Positions 1 to 6,859 of a stretch of 11,814 nucleotides of DNA are shown piece after piece. Origin of the DNA: Bacteroidota bacterium (GTDB lineage: Bacteria > Bacteroidota > Bacteroidia > Sphingobacteriales > Sphingobacteriaceae); assembly GCA_013286985.1 (NCBI GenBank), contig JABDEQ010000073.1, forward strand, positions 1-11,814, in the 5' to 3' direction. Within the stretch, counting starts at the first letter, position 1. Each line of letters opens with the position of its first letter. The notes beneath the pieces are model-generated. The model was not told where the DNA came from. It saw only the letters and a program-made list of their open reading frames with translations, and did not search any database. The position numbers and the translations under genes were made by a program.

Positions 1-65
1 TATAACCGATGCGCAAACACAGCGGAATTTTGAGCTCAAAATGGGGCTCAAATAAACTTTTCTGT

Positions 66-93
66 TTTGTAACTTACAACTTTGCTATTTTTG
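66..93 (+). promoter_or_regulatory. Candidate Bacteroidota promoter for the bestrophin gene
   Basis: TATTTTTG at 86-93 matches the Bacteroidota -7 consensus TAnnTTTG exactly. A TTTG at 66-69 could serve as the -33 element, although the 16-nt spacer is a little shorter than usual. Transcription would begin near position 100, about 17 nt before the ATG at 117. The box lies inside the longer open frame that begins at 9, so it supports the internal start. Inferred from consensus only. Confidence 0.45.
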
Positions 94-116
94 AATTCTA
101 TCAAAGCCCTACTATA

Positions 117-1034
117 ATGATCCAACGGAAAAATGAAAATTGGTTTAGGATGCTTTTTGTTTGGCAGGGTTCTGTATTGCCTCAAATATTGCCGCGCCTT
201 ATATTGCTTTTTATATTAAGTGTGGTAATCGTATTTTTTAATGGCGAGCTTTTCAACCACAAGGTACCGCTAAACCCGGCGCCGTTCACCTTATTTGGTA
301 TCGCGCTGGCATTGTTTCTCGGTTTTAGAAACAACGCCAGTTATGATCGTTTTTGGGAAGGAAGAAAGCTATGGGGAGCTTTATTGAACGATACCCGTTC
401 GCTGGCCCGGCAATGCATTACCATGAGCGGCTACGCTATTGATAGCAAGGAAACCACTCTTTTTGTTAATTATTTAATTGCCTTTACCTACGCCTTAAAA
501 CATCAGCTCAGATACACCGATGCCAGCGCCGATATGCATCAGTGGCTTCCCGAAGAATTGGCTAAAAGCATGGAAAATGTAAAATACAAACCCATCATTA
601 TAATGAAGGCTATGGGCCAGTGGGTACAAACCGCCAAAGAAGAAAAAAAAATAGACTCTATTGTCCAGGTATCTTTTGATGAAAGCTTTAGCAAGTTATC
701 GCATATTGTGGGTGGTTGCGAGCGCATTGCCTCAACCCCTATCCCTTACACCTACAAAGTAATGCTGCACCGTACGGTGTATTTATATTGTTTGCTGTTA
801 CCATTTGGCTTTGTGGATAGCCTTGGCTGGATGACGCCGATTGTAACCATTTTTATTGCCTATACTTTTGTTGCCCTGGAAGCAATTGCCGATGAAATTG
901 AAATACCTTTTGGTACTCACCCCAATGATTTGGCACTGAACGCTATGAGTAAAAATATTGAAGCCACTTTATTGGAAATGGCAGAACGTCCCGTAATTTT
1001 CCAAGCCGAAACGGATTCATTGTTTATTGATTAA
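117..1034 (+). CDS. Bestrophin-family (UPF0187) membrane channel
   Basis: 305-residue bacterial bestrophin homologue, close to the roughly 300 residues typical of the family. Bestrophins form pentameric ion channels in the membrane; prokaryotic members tested conduct cations, but the ion here cannot be read from sequence. The family signature is clear: an N-terminal NWFRMLFVWQGSVLPQILPR stretch, a first membrane segment at about residues 24-45, and the conserved run FLGFRNNASYDRFWEGRKLW followed by NDTRSLARQ. Further hydrophobic segments lie near residues 215-260. An open frame extends upstream to an ATG at 9, but its extra 36 residues do not resemble bestrophins and a consensus promoter box lies within that stretch, so the ATG at 117 is preferred. 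No Shine-Dalgarno is seen, as is common in this phylum. It appears monocistronic. Confidence 0.9.
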   Translation: MIQRKNENWFRMLFVWQGSVLPQILPRLILLFILSVVIVFFNGELFNHKVPLNPAPFTLFGIALALFLGFRNNASYDRFWEGRKLWGALLNDTRSLARQCITMSGYAIDSKETTLFVNYLIAFTYALKHQLRYTDASADMHQWLPEELAKSMENVKYKPIIIMKAMGQWVQTAKEEKKIDSIVQVSFDESFSKLSHIVGGCERIASTPIPYTYKVMLHRTVYLYCLLLPFGFVDSLGWMTPIVTIFIAYTFVALEAIADEIEIPFGTHPNDLALNAMSKNIEATLLEMAERPVIFQAETDSLFID

Positions 1035-1257
1035 CAACTTCCCCTGTAATAGGATGTGGTTAATTACCCGGTTTTTTGAACGGATGTTAATTTTTTTGTC
1101 AGAATATCATTAAATTATTTTATTCTTACATCCGCTTTACTTTTTAATCGAAACAGAATGTGACCTTTGTGACATGTTTTTATTTAGATAGTGAAGTAAA
1201 AACTAATTAATTAAACCAGCTGATTAAATGGGCCACGCTTCATTTATAGGCATTAGT

Positions 1258-1278
1258 AGTAAATGACAGTTAAATGAC
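1258..1278 (+). repeat. Tandem AGT(T)AAATGAC repeat in the hemA upstream region
   Basis: AGTAAATGAC (1258-1267) is followed directly by AGTTAAATGAC (1268-1278). The shared 8-mer TAAATGAC recurs with an 11-bp period, close to one helical turn, which is the geometry expected of adjacent protein-binding sites. It lies just upstream of, or overlapping, the candidate -33 region of hemA. The repeat is seen directly; the operator role is inferred. Confidence 0.45.
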
Positions 1279-1308
1279 TGCTTTGATACGCATACAGGGT
1301 ATCCTTTG
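1277..1308 (+). promoter_or_regulatory. Weak candidate promoter for hemA
   Basis: TATCCTTTG at 1300-1308 resembles TAnnTTTG with one extra base. ACTG at 1277-1280 lies 19 nt upstream as a possible -33 element. Transcription would start near 1314, about 20 nt before the hemA ATG. The match is imperfect, so this is tentative. Confidence 0.25.
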
Positions 1309-1334
1309 GTGCTTTGCATACGTAATATAAATAA

Positions 1335-2582
1335 ATGAGCAAAATGATTGTAAACAGGCCTTCTGATATTTCCCACTTCTTTATAGCGGGGATAAATTAT
1401 AAAAAATCTGATGCTGCTACCAGGGGTCAGTTTGCCGTTAATAACGATCAATACGAGGCCATTATGCAAATGGCGCCTGCTCATCACATCGATGCTTTTT
1501 TTATTCTTTCTACCTGCAACCGTACCGAGGTCTACGGATTTGCAGAAGATCCATCCAAACTCATTAACTTAATTTGCAGCCAAACAAAAGGCGATGCAGC
1601 AACATTTACCGCATTAGCTTATATTAAAAAAGGTGTTGACGCTGTTCATCACCTATACAACGTAGGTGCCGGCCTCGACTCACAAATATTAGGCGATTAT
1701 GAAATTGTTGGCCAATTGAAACAAGCTGTCAAAATTTCAAAAGACAAAGGCTTTATCAATTGTTTTATGGAACGATTGTTTAACAGCGTTTTGCAATCAT
1801 CAAAAACCATAAAAAATGATACTTTATTAAGTGGCGGCACTGTTTCAGTTTCGTTTGCTGCGGTACAGTATATTAAAGAAAACACCGAAATAACACCCGA
1901 TACAAAGATCCTGCTGTTAGGCACAGGCAAAATAGGCAGAAATACCTGTAAAAACCTGATCCATTATCTGGGCACCCATAATATTACACTAATAAACCGA
2001 TCGGGTGAAAAAGCGGAAGAGTTGGCCAACGAATTGGGCTTAAAACATGCCCCGATGAGCCAGTTAGAGGCTAGCATTGCTTTGGCTGATATTATACTTA
2101 CCGCAACCAATGCCGTTGAGCCTATCATCTTAGCGTCGCAGCTTCAAAATAAAACTTCAAAACTCATCATTGACCTGGCTGTTCCTAACAATGTAGAAAC
2201 CGCGGTTAAAAATTTGCCTTATATTTCGCTGGTAAATGTTGATAAGCTTTCGAAACTGAAAGATGAAACCCTAAAAAAGCGCAAAGCCGAAGCACCCAAA
2301 GCAAAAGCAATAGTAGCCGACCACTTTGCCGATTTTATGGAATGGCACCTCATGCGCAAAAATGCCCCGGCATTAAATGCCATTAAAACCAAGTTGAGCG
2401 AGATATCCAAACAGCACCAGGCATTGTTAAACGGCGGTGATACCAAATGTCCGTTTATTTCTTTCGAACAAAAAATACAGCGGGTGGTAAGTGGTACTGC
2501 AAGTAAAATGCGTTACCAAAACAAAGGTGGTTGCCATTATATCGAAGCCATAAATGAGTTTATGGGCCTGGTGGCCAATTAA
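1335..2582 (+). CDS. hemA: Glutamyl-tRNA reductase HemA
   Basis: Reduces glutamyl-tRNA(Glu) to glutamate-1-semialdehyde with NADPH in the cytoplasm, the first committed step of C5-pathway tetrapyrrole (heme) synthesis. The 415-residue length is typical. The catalytic domain carries STCNRTEVYG at about 59-68 with the nucleophilic Cys61, and the motif GLDSQILGDYEIVGQLKQA at about 113-131. The Rossmann NADPH domain begins with ILLLGTGKIG (about 192-201). The C-terminal dimerisation helix region follows from about residue 320 and ends in the Bacteroidota-like GGCHYIEAINEFMG. An ATG three codons further in is an alternative start. hemC and hemD are not adjacent here: the next gene is convergent. 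Upstream TAAATGAC repeats may regulate it. Family assignment is secure. Confidence 0.96.
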   Translation: MSKMIVNRPSDISHFFIAGINYKKSDAATRGQFAVNNDQYEAIMQMAPAHHIDAFFILSTCNRTEVYGFAEDPSKLINLICSQTKGDAATFTALAYIKKGVDAVHHLYNVGAGLDSQILGDYEIVGQLKQAVKISKDKGFINCFMERLFNSVLQSSKTIKNDTLLSGGTVSVSFAAVQYIKENTEITPDTKILLLGTGKIGRNTCKNLIHYLGTHNITLINRSGEKAEELANELGLKHAPMSQLEASIALADIILTATNAVEPIILASQLQNKTSKLIIDLAVPNNVETAVKNLPYISLVNVDKLSKLKDETLKKRKAEAPKAKAIVADHFADFMEWHLMRKNAPALNAIKTKLSEISKQHQALLNGGDTKCPFISFEQKIQRVVSGTASKMRYQNKGGCHYIEAINEFMGLVAN

Positions 2583-2590
2583 TATCGTCA

Positions 2591-4939
2591 TTAACGCACA
2601 AAAACTTTTTCTTTTTGATGTTTCTGCTGCCTGCTTACTGCAGTAAAGAGTGATCGGATACCGTTTTCATAATAAACCATCTGGCCAAAGGATATATTTT
2701 CATTATTGGGCGCCAGGTTAACGTGAAAGCATAAATTATACTGGTTCTTATATTCTCTCTTTATCCAGTCTACCAATAAAGCGTTTTGGAAAACATCGCC
2801 ACTAAAACAAATATCTGATACCTTCATATGCCGCGCAGCCATCCCTACCAAACTTACCATCGAGTAATAGAATTTTGCAGCGATATACTTTTTGTCGCGA
2901 TGGGCATAAATATCAGCTATAACGCCGTGCATTAATGTCAATGTCGGGATCCGGTAATAATGCTCCCCGGTTTTAAAATACGATCCATTCACTACAAATC
3001 CATTTTCCTTAATATATTCTTCGGCCAAAACTTGCAGATACATAGCTGCCTCGCCGTCATAAGTTTGTGTATCGCACAAATTAAGCAGCGAAGCTACTGC
3101 ATTAAATATACTACCTGCCGACGAGCTGAACACATTGGTATTTGCACTTAGCGATACGTATTTATTTAATTCGGCACCGGTAAATTTATCCTGTAGTATA
3201 TCAGTTTGGGGCCAATTATATCCGGCAATGCACAGCGCAGCAATCCGGGGCTCGGCCATCAGGTTATTGTTGGCAATAGCGGCAAAATAGTCAAAATGAT
3301 AGCACCTCATCATTTCGTTATTTTCATATTTAAAAAACTCGCCGCCCCAAATATTATCATCGTATCCCATACCGCCGCCATCCCAAATAATACCCAATAC
3401 CGGTTTAGCATGATGCAGCAATTCATTTTCGGCCAGTACCGCTGCAAAGTGTGCTTCGTGATGCTGTACTGATTTTAAATTTACCTGAAATCTTGCAGCT
3501 AACTCAGTGGCATAACGGTACGAGAAACAGGTGATATCCTGATCACTTATTATAACATCGGGTTTTGCATTAAACAGGTTCAGCCAATGTTCCAGGGTAT
3601 TTTTGTACATCAGCTGCGCGTCGTATGTGTCGTTATTGCCTAAATACTGGCTCACAAAAACCTCGTTCTTTACTGCCAGAGTAAAGGCACTCTCCTGCGA
3701 TGAGCCGGTGGCTAAAATGTACTTATCCGTATTAAATTTATAGGGGGGAAAGGAAGGGGCCAATCGCAGTGATCGTCTTAAAATGATCTGTTGATGTTCA
3801 TATTTCGAAATTTGGATGATGCTATCATCCTGCGGCACAACAATTTCGAGATTATAATTAACTATAAAATCCACAATATCAAAAAGATACAGGCTAGCAT
3901 CTTCATCCTTATAAATAATAGGCGAACCTGATATGTTTGCACTGGTTACAGCAATTGGCTTGCCTAAATTATGTGCAATCAGCTCCAAAAGCGGGGTAGC
4001 AGGAATCATAACACCAACGCGGCTTAATCCGGGTGCTATGTTTGCAACGGCTAAATTTTCGCCGGCGCGTTCTTTAGGATATAATAATACTTCGGGCGCT
4101 TGCTGACTTTGTAATAAATTCCGCTCTTTACTATTCACAAAAAAATCGCGGTCAACGGTTTCCATATCCGGATATAAAACCGCGAAAGGTTTAGCCGGGC
4201 AATGTTTTCGCTTTCTTAACAACTGCAGGCTTTGCATACTGCCGGCATCGCACATTAAAATATAGCCGCCATCGCCTTTAACCGCTAAAATTTTGCCCTG
4301 GTTTAAAAAATGCTTTATTAACGAAAAAACAATGTCCGTATTTTTTGAGAGAACTGACAAGTCGCCGCACAAAATGCCCAGTTTAATACCACAAATTGCA
4401 CATGAACTTATTTCGGAATGAAAACGGCGACTGCCAGCCTGGTGATAGGCTTCTTCGCAGTTGCTGCAGTTAGAAAAATGATACATGGATGTGTTGTCCC
4501 GGTAAAAAGGAATATCCTTAATAATGGAATAACGCGGCCCGCATTGCGCACACGAAATAAACGGATACCGATAAAAACGACTGGAAGGGTTATGCAACTC
4601 GCTTTTGCAAGAATCACAAATGGCCATGTCAGCAGGTATCAGCACAGGCACCTGTGCGGGTTCATTATTTCCTAATTGTATACTAAAGTCATAAAAAACC
4701 AGATCGGCTATTTTTTTAAACTGCGATGGAATAATTTCTATTTCGGGAATAGTCTGGTTAATTTTTTGCAGAAAATTACTTGCGTCGAGGAGCGATGCGG
4801 CGTTAAAGTAAATATCAAAGCCGTTGTTTACATTTTCTGCATAACCATTTACCTGCATTTCCTTTGCAACGCGCTGCATTCGCCGCTGGATTTCCACTCC
4901 CGGCATAATTCCATTAATATGTATGAAAAAAGTCTGCAT
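2591..4939 (-). CDS. hypF: HypF-like carbamoyltransferase, divergent
   Basis: A 782-residue protein with full HypF architecture. Classical HypF transfers carbamoyl from carbamoyl phosphate, via carbamoyl-AMP, to the HypE C-terminal cysteine to make the cyanide ligands of [NiFe]-hydrogenase. Domains: acylphosphatase-like (1-90); two zinc fingers with all eight cysteines (C108, C111, C130, C133, C158, C161, C180, C183) at canonical spacing; YrdC-like (about 200-390, with KGDGGYILMCDA, LRKRKHCPAKPFAV, SANISGSP); Kae1-like (about 405-765, with VQHHEAH at 491-497 and DGGGMGYDDNIWGGEF at 520-535). Oddities: the acylphosphatase GVGFR motif reads GVEIQ (14-18), so the catalytic Arg is Gln18. The C-terminal NDGG motif reads NNEN (745-748), and SSAGRLFDA reads SSAGSIFNA. 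The start at 4939 is preferred over 4975 because the acylphosphatase fold begins with MQTFFIHING. No other hyp or hydrogenase gene is in the window. The fold is secure; the classical function is uncertain. Confidence 0.88.
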   Translation of the reverse strand: MQTFFIHINGIMPGVEIQRRMQRVAKEMQVNGYAENVNNGFDIYFNAASLLDASNFLQKINQTIPEIEIIPSQFKKIADLVFYDFSIQLGNNEPAQVPVLIPADMAICDSCKSELHNPSSRFYRYPFISCAQCGPRYSIIKDIPFYRDNTSMYHFSNCSNCEEAYHQAGSRRFHSEISSCAICGIKLGILCGDLSVLSKNTDIVFSLIKHFLNQGKILAVKGDGGYILMCDAGSMQSLQLLRKRKHCPAKPFAVLYPDMETVDRDFFVNSKERNLLQSQQAPEVLLYPKERAGENLAVANIAPGLSRVGVMIPATPLLELIAHNLGKPIAVTSANISGSPIIYKDEDASLYLFDIVDFIVNYNLEIVVPQDDSIIQISKYEHQQIILRRSLRLAPSFPPYKFNTDKYILATGSSQESAFTLAVKNEVFVSQYLGNNDTYDAQLMYKNTLEHWLNLFNAKPDVIISDQDITCFSYRYATELAARFQVNLKSVQHHEAHFAAVLAENELLHHAKPVLGIIWDGGGMGYDDNIWGGEFFKYENNEMMRCYHFDYFAAIANNNLMAEPRIAALCIAGYNWPQTDILQDKFTGAELNKYVSLSANTNVFSSSAGSIFNAVASLLNLCDTQTYDGEAAMYLQVLAEEYIKENGFVVNGSYFKTGEHYYRIPTLTLMHGVIADIYAHRDKKYIAAKFYYSMVSLVGMAARHMKVSDICFSGDVFQNALLVDWIKREYKNQYNLCFHVNLAPNNENISFGQMVYYENGIRSLFTAVSRQQKHQKEKVFVR

Positions 4940-4999
4940 ATGATTTTTTTTACATTGCGGAATTGAGGACAACACTGCCCCATTAATAAAAACTACACT

Positions 5000-5022
5000 T
5001 ATAAAATTCAGCGAATTTTATA
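5000..5022. repeat. Perfect 10-bp inverted repeat upstream of the hypF-like gene
   Basis: TATAAAATTC (5000-5009), spacer AGC, GAATTTTATA (5013-5022). This is a symmetric 23-bp site centred 72 bp upstream of the hypF-like start and immediately upstream of a TAGTTTTT box on that strand. The size and symmetry suit a dimeric regulator. The repeat is seen directly; the regulatory role is inferred. Confidence 0.5.
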
Positions 5023-5220
5023 CTGCGTTCAATTACTCAGGGGAAATTTATCAAATCATTATACATCAAATACCGATGTTGAATACTGCAAAAGGAATGG
5101 TGTTATATTTTAAAATTACGCAATGCGCTTGTTCGTGGTTTTAAAACTTTCATAAACTGTAAAGAACCGAATAAGGCATATGGCAATTTTAATTAATACC
5201 GGGAACGGGGGGGCAATTGT

Positions 5221-5256
5221 TTTAAATAAAATTAAAAAAAATGAATTTTATTTAAA
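5221..5256. repeat. Perfect 13-bp all-A/T inverted repeat
   Basis: TTTAAATAAAATT (5221-5233) and its exact reverse complement (5244-5256) flank a 10-nt loop. The arms share the octamer ATAAAATT with the palindrome at 5000-5022. With no G or C in the stem it would make a weak RNA hairpin, so a protein-binding or DNA-structural role is more likely than termination. Confidence 0.45.
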
Positions 5257-5358
5257 CCTTTAATTAAATAACCTTAAGCAATAACCTATAAAATAACCCT
5301 ACATATTAACAAATGATTAATTATTTCTTCGCCATTAAACAACAACGACAATACTCAA

Positions 5359-5388
5359 CTGAATCTTATTAATAATTCTTTATTTTTA
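5359..5388 (+). promoter_or_regulatory. Weak candidate promoter for thuA
   Basis: TATTTTTA at 5381-5388 matches TAnnTTTG at all but the last base. CTG at 5359-5361 lies 19 nt upstream as a possible -33 element. A start near 5395 would leave a leader of about 27 nt before the ATG at 5422. Consensus-based and tentative. Confidence 0.3.
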
Positions 5389-5421
5389 TCGATGCCATTT
5401 TAAAATCGTGGTGAAAAATGT

Positions 5422-6282
5422 ATGTCTGCCATTTTTAAATCAATCAAATCTGCGCTGCCCTTAATAATATTGGGGTTATCTCTTTTTATCGGGGCAAATA
5501 CTAATGCTCAAAACAGTACACCTAAGTTCAGTGTAATTGCGTTTTATACCGCAAAAGATGATAAAGCGCATATCAGCTTTGTGCACGAGGCCAATAAATG
5601 GTTTCCGGAGATGGCCGCCAAATACAATTTCAAATACGATTCAACAAAAAACTGGAATAACCTGAATGCTGAATTTCTTTCGCATTACCAGGTTGTTATT
5701 TTTCTGGATACCAGGCCCGATGATCCCACACAGCGGGAAGCCTTCCAAAAATATATGGAAAATGGCGGCGGCTGGATGGGCTTTCATTTTTCTGCATTTG
5801 CACTTACCCCATCTGATTTTCCGCAAAACTGGAACTGGTACCACAATATTTTTTTGGGCTCGGGCCAGTACGTGAGCAATATATGGCGCCCATCTGTGGC
5901 TGTTTTAGATGTAGACAGCAGCTTCCCCGCGACGCAATTGATGCCCGCTCAATTTAAAACATCGCCAAATGAATGGTACAGATGGGAAAACGACTTGAGG
6001 AAAAACCCCGATATTAAAATACTTTGTTCTATTGATTCTGCCAGCTTTCCGTTAGGAACCGGCCCTAAACAAAGTGAAATATGGCACAGCGGCTATTATC
6101 CCGTTGTTTGGACCAACAAAAATTACAAAATGATTTATTTTAACATGGGCCATAACGATATGGACTATGAACATAAATACGACAATACCGATAAAACACT
6201 GTCTTATACATTTTCAAGCCCCATGGAGGCAAAACTGGTAATTGATGCGCTACTTTGGTTGGGCGGTCAAAAACCACAATAA
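5422..6282 (+). CDS. Secreted ThuA-domain protein
   Basis: 286 residues with an N-terminal signal peptide: positively charged start, hydrophobic core at about 9-23, and likely signal peptidase I cleavage after NTNA near residue 29. The mature part is a single ThuA-like domain (class I glutamine amidotransferase-like fold). It shows the family hallmarks ENGGGWMGFHF (113-123), the VVIFLDTRPDDP strand-turn (91-102), and near the C-terminus PVVWTNKNYKMIYFNMGH (227-244). ThuA takes its name from trehalose utilisation, but most secreted Bacteroidota members have no proven substrate and a sugar-related role is only presumed. No trehalose or polysaccharide-utilisation genes flank it. It is transcribed alone, divergently from the hypF-like gene. 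An out-of-frame ATG lies 4 nt upstream of the chosen start. Confidence 0.88.
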   Translation: MSAIFKSIKSALPLIILGLSLFIGANTNAQNSTPKFSVIAFYTAKDDKAHISFVHEANKWFPEMAAKYNFKYDSTKNWNNLNAEFLSHYQVVIFLDTRPDDPTQREAFQKYMENGGGWMGFHFSAFALTPSDFPQNWNWYHNIFLGSGQYVSNIWRPSVAVLDVDSSFPATQLMPAQFKTSPNEWYRWENDLRKNPDIKILCSIDSASFPLGTGPKQSEIWHSGYYPVVWTNKNYKMIYFNMGHNDMDYEHKYDNTDKTLSYTFSSPMEAKLVIDALLWLGGQKPQ

Positions 6283-6302
6283 AGCATCTGGTTTACTTAC
6301 TC

Positions 6303-6323
6303 GCTGAATATTTATTTTTCAGC
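6303..6323 (+). terminator. Small hairpin after thuA, weak terminator candidate
   Basis: GCTGAA (6303-6308) and TTCAGC (6318-6323) form a 6-bp stem with a 9-nt loop, 20 bp after the thuA stop. There is no T-run after it, so it is at best a poor intrinsic terminator. It directly abuts the larger inverted repeat, and the two together may stop or stabilise the thuA transcript. Confidence 0.25.
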
Positions 6324-6378
6324 AATACATAAGTACTTACATATTATATATGCAACAATATATAAGTACTTATGTATT
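6324..6378. repeat. 55-bp inverted repeat with paired AAGTACTT palindromes
   Basis: Arms 6324-6345 and 6357-6378 are complementary at 21 of 22 positions around an 11-nt loop; the single mismatch is 6340/6362. The outer 16 bases, AATACATAAGTACTTA, pair perfectly. Each arm also contains its own palindrome TAAGTACTTA, with centres 33 bp apart, about three helical turns. This could be a cruciform, a paired operator, or a hairpin at the thuA 3' end. No target-site duplication flanks it. Confidence 0.6.
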
Positions 6379-6621
6379 AAATTCTGGAAAAAACAATTAA
6401 ATAACCTACGATTAACATTGTTTTAATGGCAATTTTCCAATTAACAACAAGTATTGCCGTATAAATGGCAACTATTAGGCGTAAAGAGAACATTATTTAC
6501 CTAAAAATGCTTTTTTCTGCAAATAAGTGGTGTAAAATCAATAATTTCAAAAGAAAACTCAATGATATTAAATTCAAAATCCTTATCTCTTTCGGCAATT
6601 TTGCAACTCCAAAACACCATT

Positions 6622-6652
6622 TTGTTAATAAGTAGCACATTGTTAATAAGTA
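6622..6652 (+). repeat. 13-bp direct repeat TTGTTAATAAGTA
   Basis: TTGTTAATAAGTA occurs at 6622-6634 and again at 6640-6652, with an 18-bp period and a 5-bp spacer. It lies about 80-110 bp upstream of the TATATTTG box at 6731. The repeat is exact; its function is unknown. Confidence 0.5.
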
Positions 6653-6706
6653 ATGATTATTACGAAGTATTTTCGACAAAAAAATATGTTAAATATCTGT
6701 TAAAAA

Positions 6707-6738
6707 TTAGTCTGCCAATTCTATAGAGTTTATATTTG
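6707..6738 (+). promoter_or_regulatory. Candidate promoter in the convergent intergenic region
   Basis: TATATTTG at 6731-6738 matches the TAnnTTTG consensus exactly. A TTAG at 6707-6710 stands 20 nt upstream in the -33 position, one base off TTTG. It faces + although the next annotated gene downstream is on the opposite strand. Transcription from about 6745 would meet the hairpin at 6803-6833, giving an RNA of roughly 90 nt, or would run antisense into the chitinase 3' end. Confidence 0.4.
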
Positions 6739-6802
6739 TACAATTATTATTATCGGTCTAACCAATTAGTTCTTTATGATAAATAATGAGGTCAGTTACT
6801 AT

Positions 6803-6833
6803 AAAAAGAGAAAGCTCCCCGCTTCCTCTTTTT
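6803..6833 (-). terminator. Intrinsic terminator of the nagX-like/chitinase operon
   Basis: Read on the minus strand, GAGGAAGC, loop GGGGA and GCTTTCTC form an 8-bp stem with one G-U wobble, followed by five Us. It begins about 26 bp beyond the chitinase stop codon. On the + strand the same stem carries an A-C mismatch but is also followed by a seven-T run, so it may work in both directions. Confidence 0.75.
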
Positions 6834-6859
6834 TTGTTTTATAGACCTTTTTGGTACTG

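Larger units (their letters stand above)
1035..1334 (+). other. Intergenic region upstream of hemA
   Basis: A 300-bp gap with no convincing gene or hairpin terminator after the bestrophin gene. It holds a TGTGAC direct repeat (1159-1164 and 1168-1173, 9-bp period). It also holds a cluster of TAAATG elements: 1225-1230, inverted at 1241-1246, then 1260-1265 and 1271-1276. The last two belong to an imperfect tandem duplication of AAATGAC. These sit 60-110 bp before hemA and are candidate regulatory sites. Confidence 0.5.
4940..5421. other. Divergent AT-rich intergenic region between the hypF-like gene and thuA
   Basis: 482 bp without a supportable gene. It must contain the promoters of both flanking divergent genes. 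It holds two AT-rich perfect inverted repeats (5000-5022 and 5221-5256) whose arms share ATAAAATT/AATTTTAT, a 10-bp palindrome GTTTTAAAAC near 5139-5148, and a G7 run near 5208-5214. On the minus strand TAGTTTTT (4995-4988) resembles a -7 box for the hypF-like gene, without a clear -33 element. Confidence 0.5.
6283..6859. other. Long gene-free convergent region between thuA and chitinase
   Basis: 577 AT-rich bp between convergent genes, unusually long for a 3'-to-3' junction. It contains a GCTGAA/TTCAGC hairpin (6303-6323), a 55-bp inverted repeat (6324-6378), a 13-bp direct repeat (6622-6652), an exact TAnnTTTG box facing + (6731-6738) and the chitinase terminator (6803-6833). The heptamer ATAAGTA occurs four times on the + strand (6329, 6362, 6628, 6646). 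No coding sequence with recognisable similarity was found on either strand. Confidence 0.55.

Noticed and set aside
9..116. N-terminal 36-residue extension of the bestrophin gene from an ATG at 9
   Set aside because: The extra residues do not resemble bestrophins, the family alignment starts at the ATG at 117, and a consensus TATTTTTG promoter box lies at 86-93 inside the extension.
1065..1085. Terminator after the bestrophin gene around GGTTAATTACC plus a T-run
   Set aside because: Only three base pairs can form in the stem, which is too weak to call an intrinsic terminator.
4418..4966. Open frames on the + strand opposite the hypF-like gene (4418-4675 and 4676-4966)
   Set aside because: Both lie entirely antisense to a gene with clear domain motifs, and their translations resemble no family.
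4940..4975. Twelve-residue N-terminal extension of the HypF-like protein
   Set aside because: The acylphosphatase fold begins at MQTFFIHING (4939). The preceding MLSSIPQCKKNH has no family support.
5641..5875. Overlapping open frames inside thuA on both strands
   Set aside because: Shadows of a gene with a signal peptide and clear ThuA motifs; no independent support.
6324..6378. The inverted repeat as a MITE or insertion-sequence remnant
   Set aside because: There is no target-site duplication at its borders, no transposase fragment nearby, and no second copy in the window.
6497..6679. Minus-strand 60-codon open frame in the gap between thuA and the chitinase
   Set aside because: Low-complexity Leu/Ile-rich translation from AT-rich DNA, partly generated by the 13-bp direct repeat. 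No family resemblance or start signal.
6777..6845. 22-codon + strand open frame downstream of the TATATTTG box
   Set aside because: It reads straight through the terminator hairpin and T-run, so it is unlikely to be translated.
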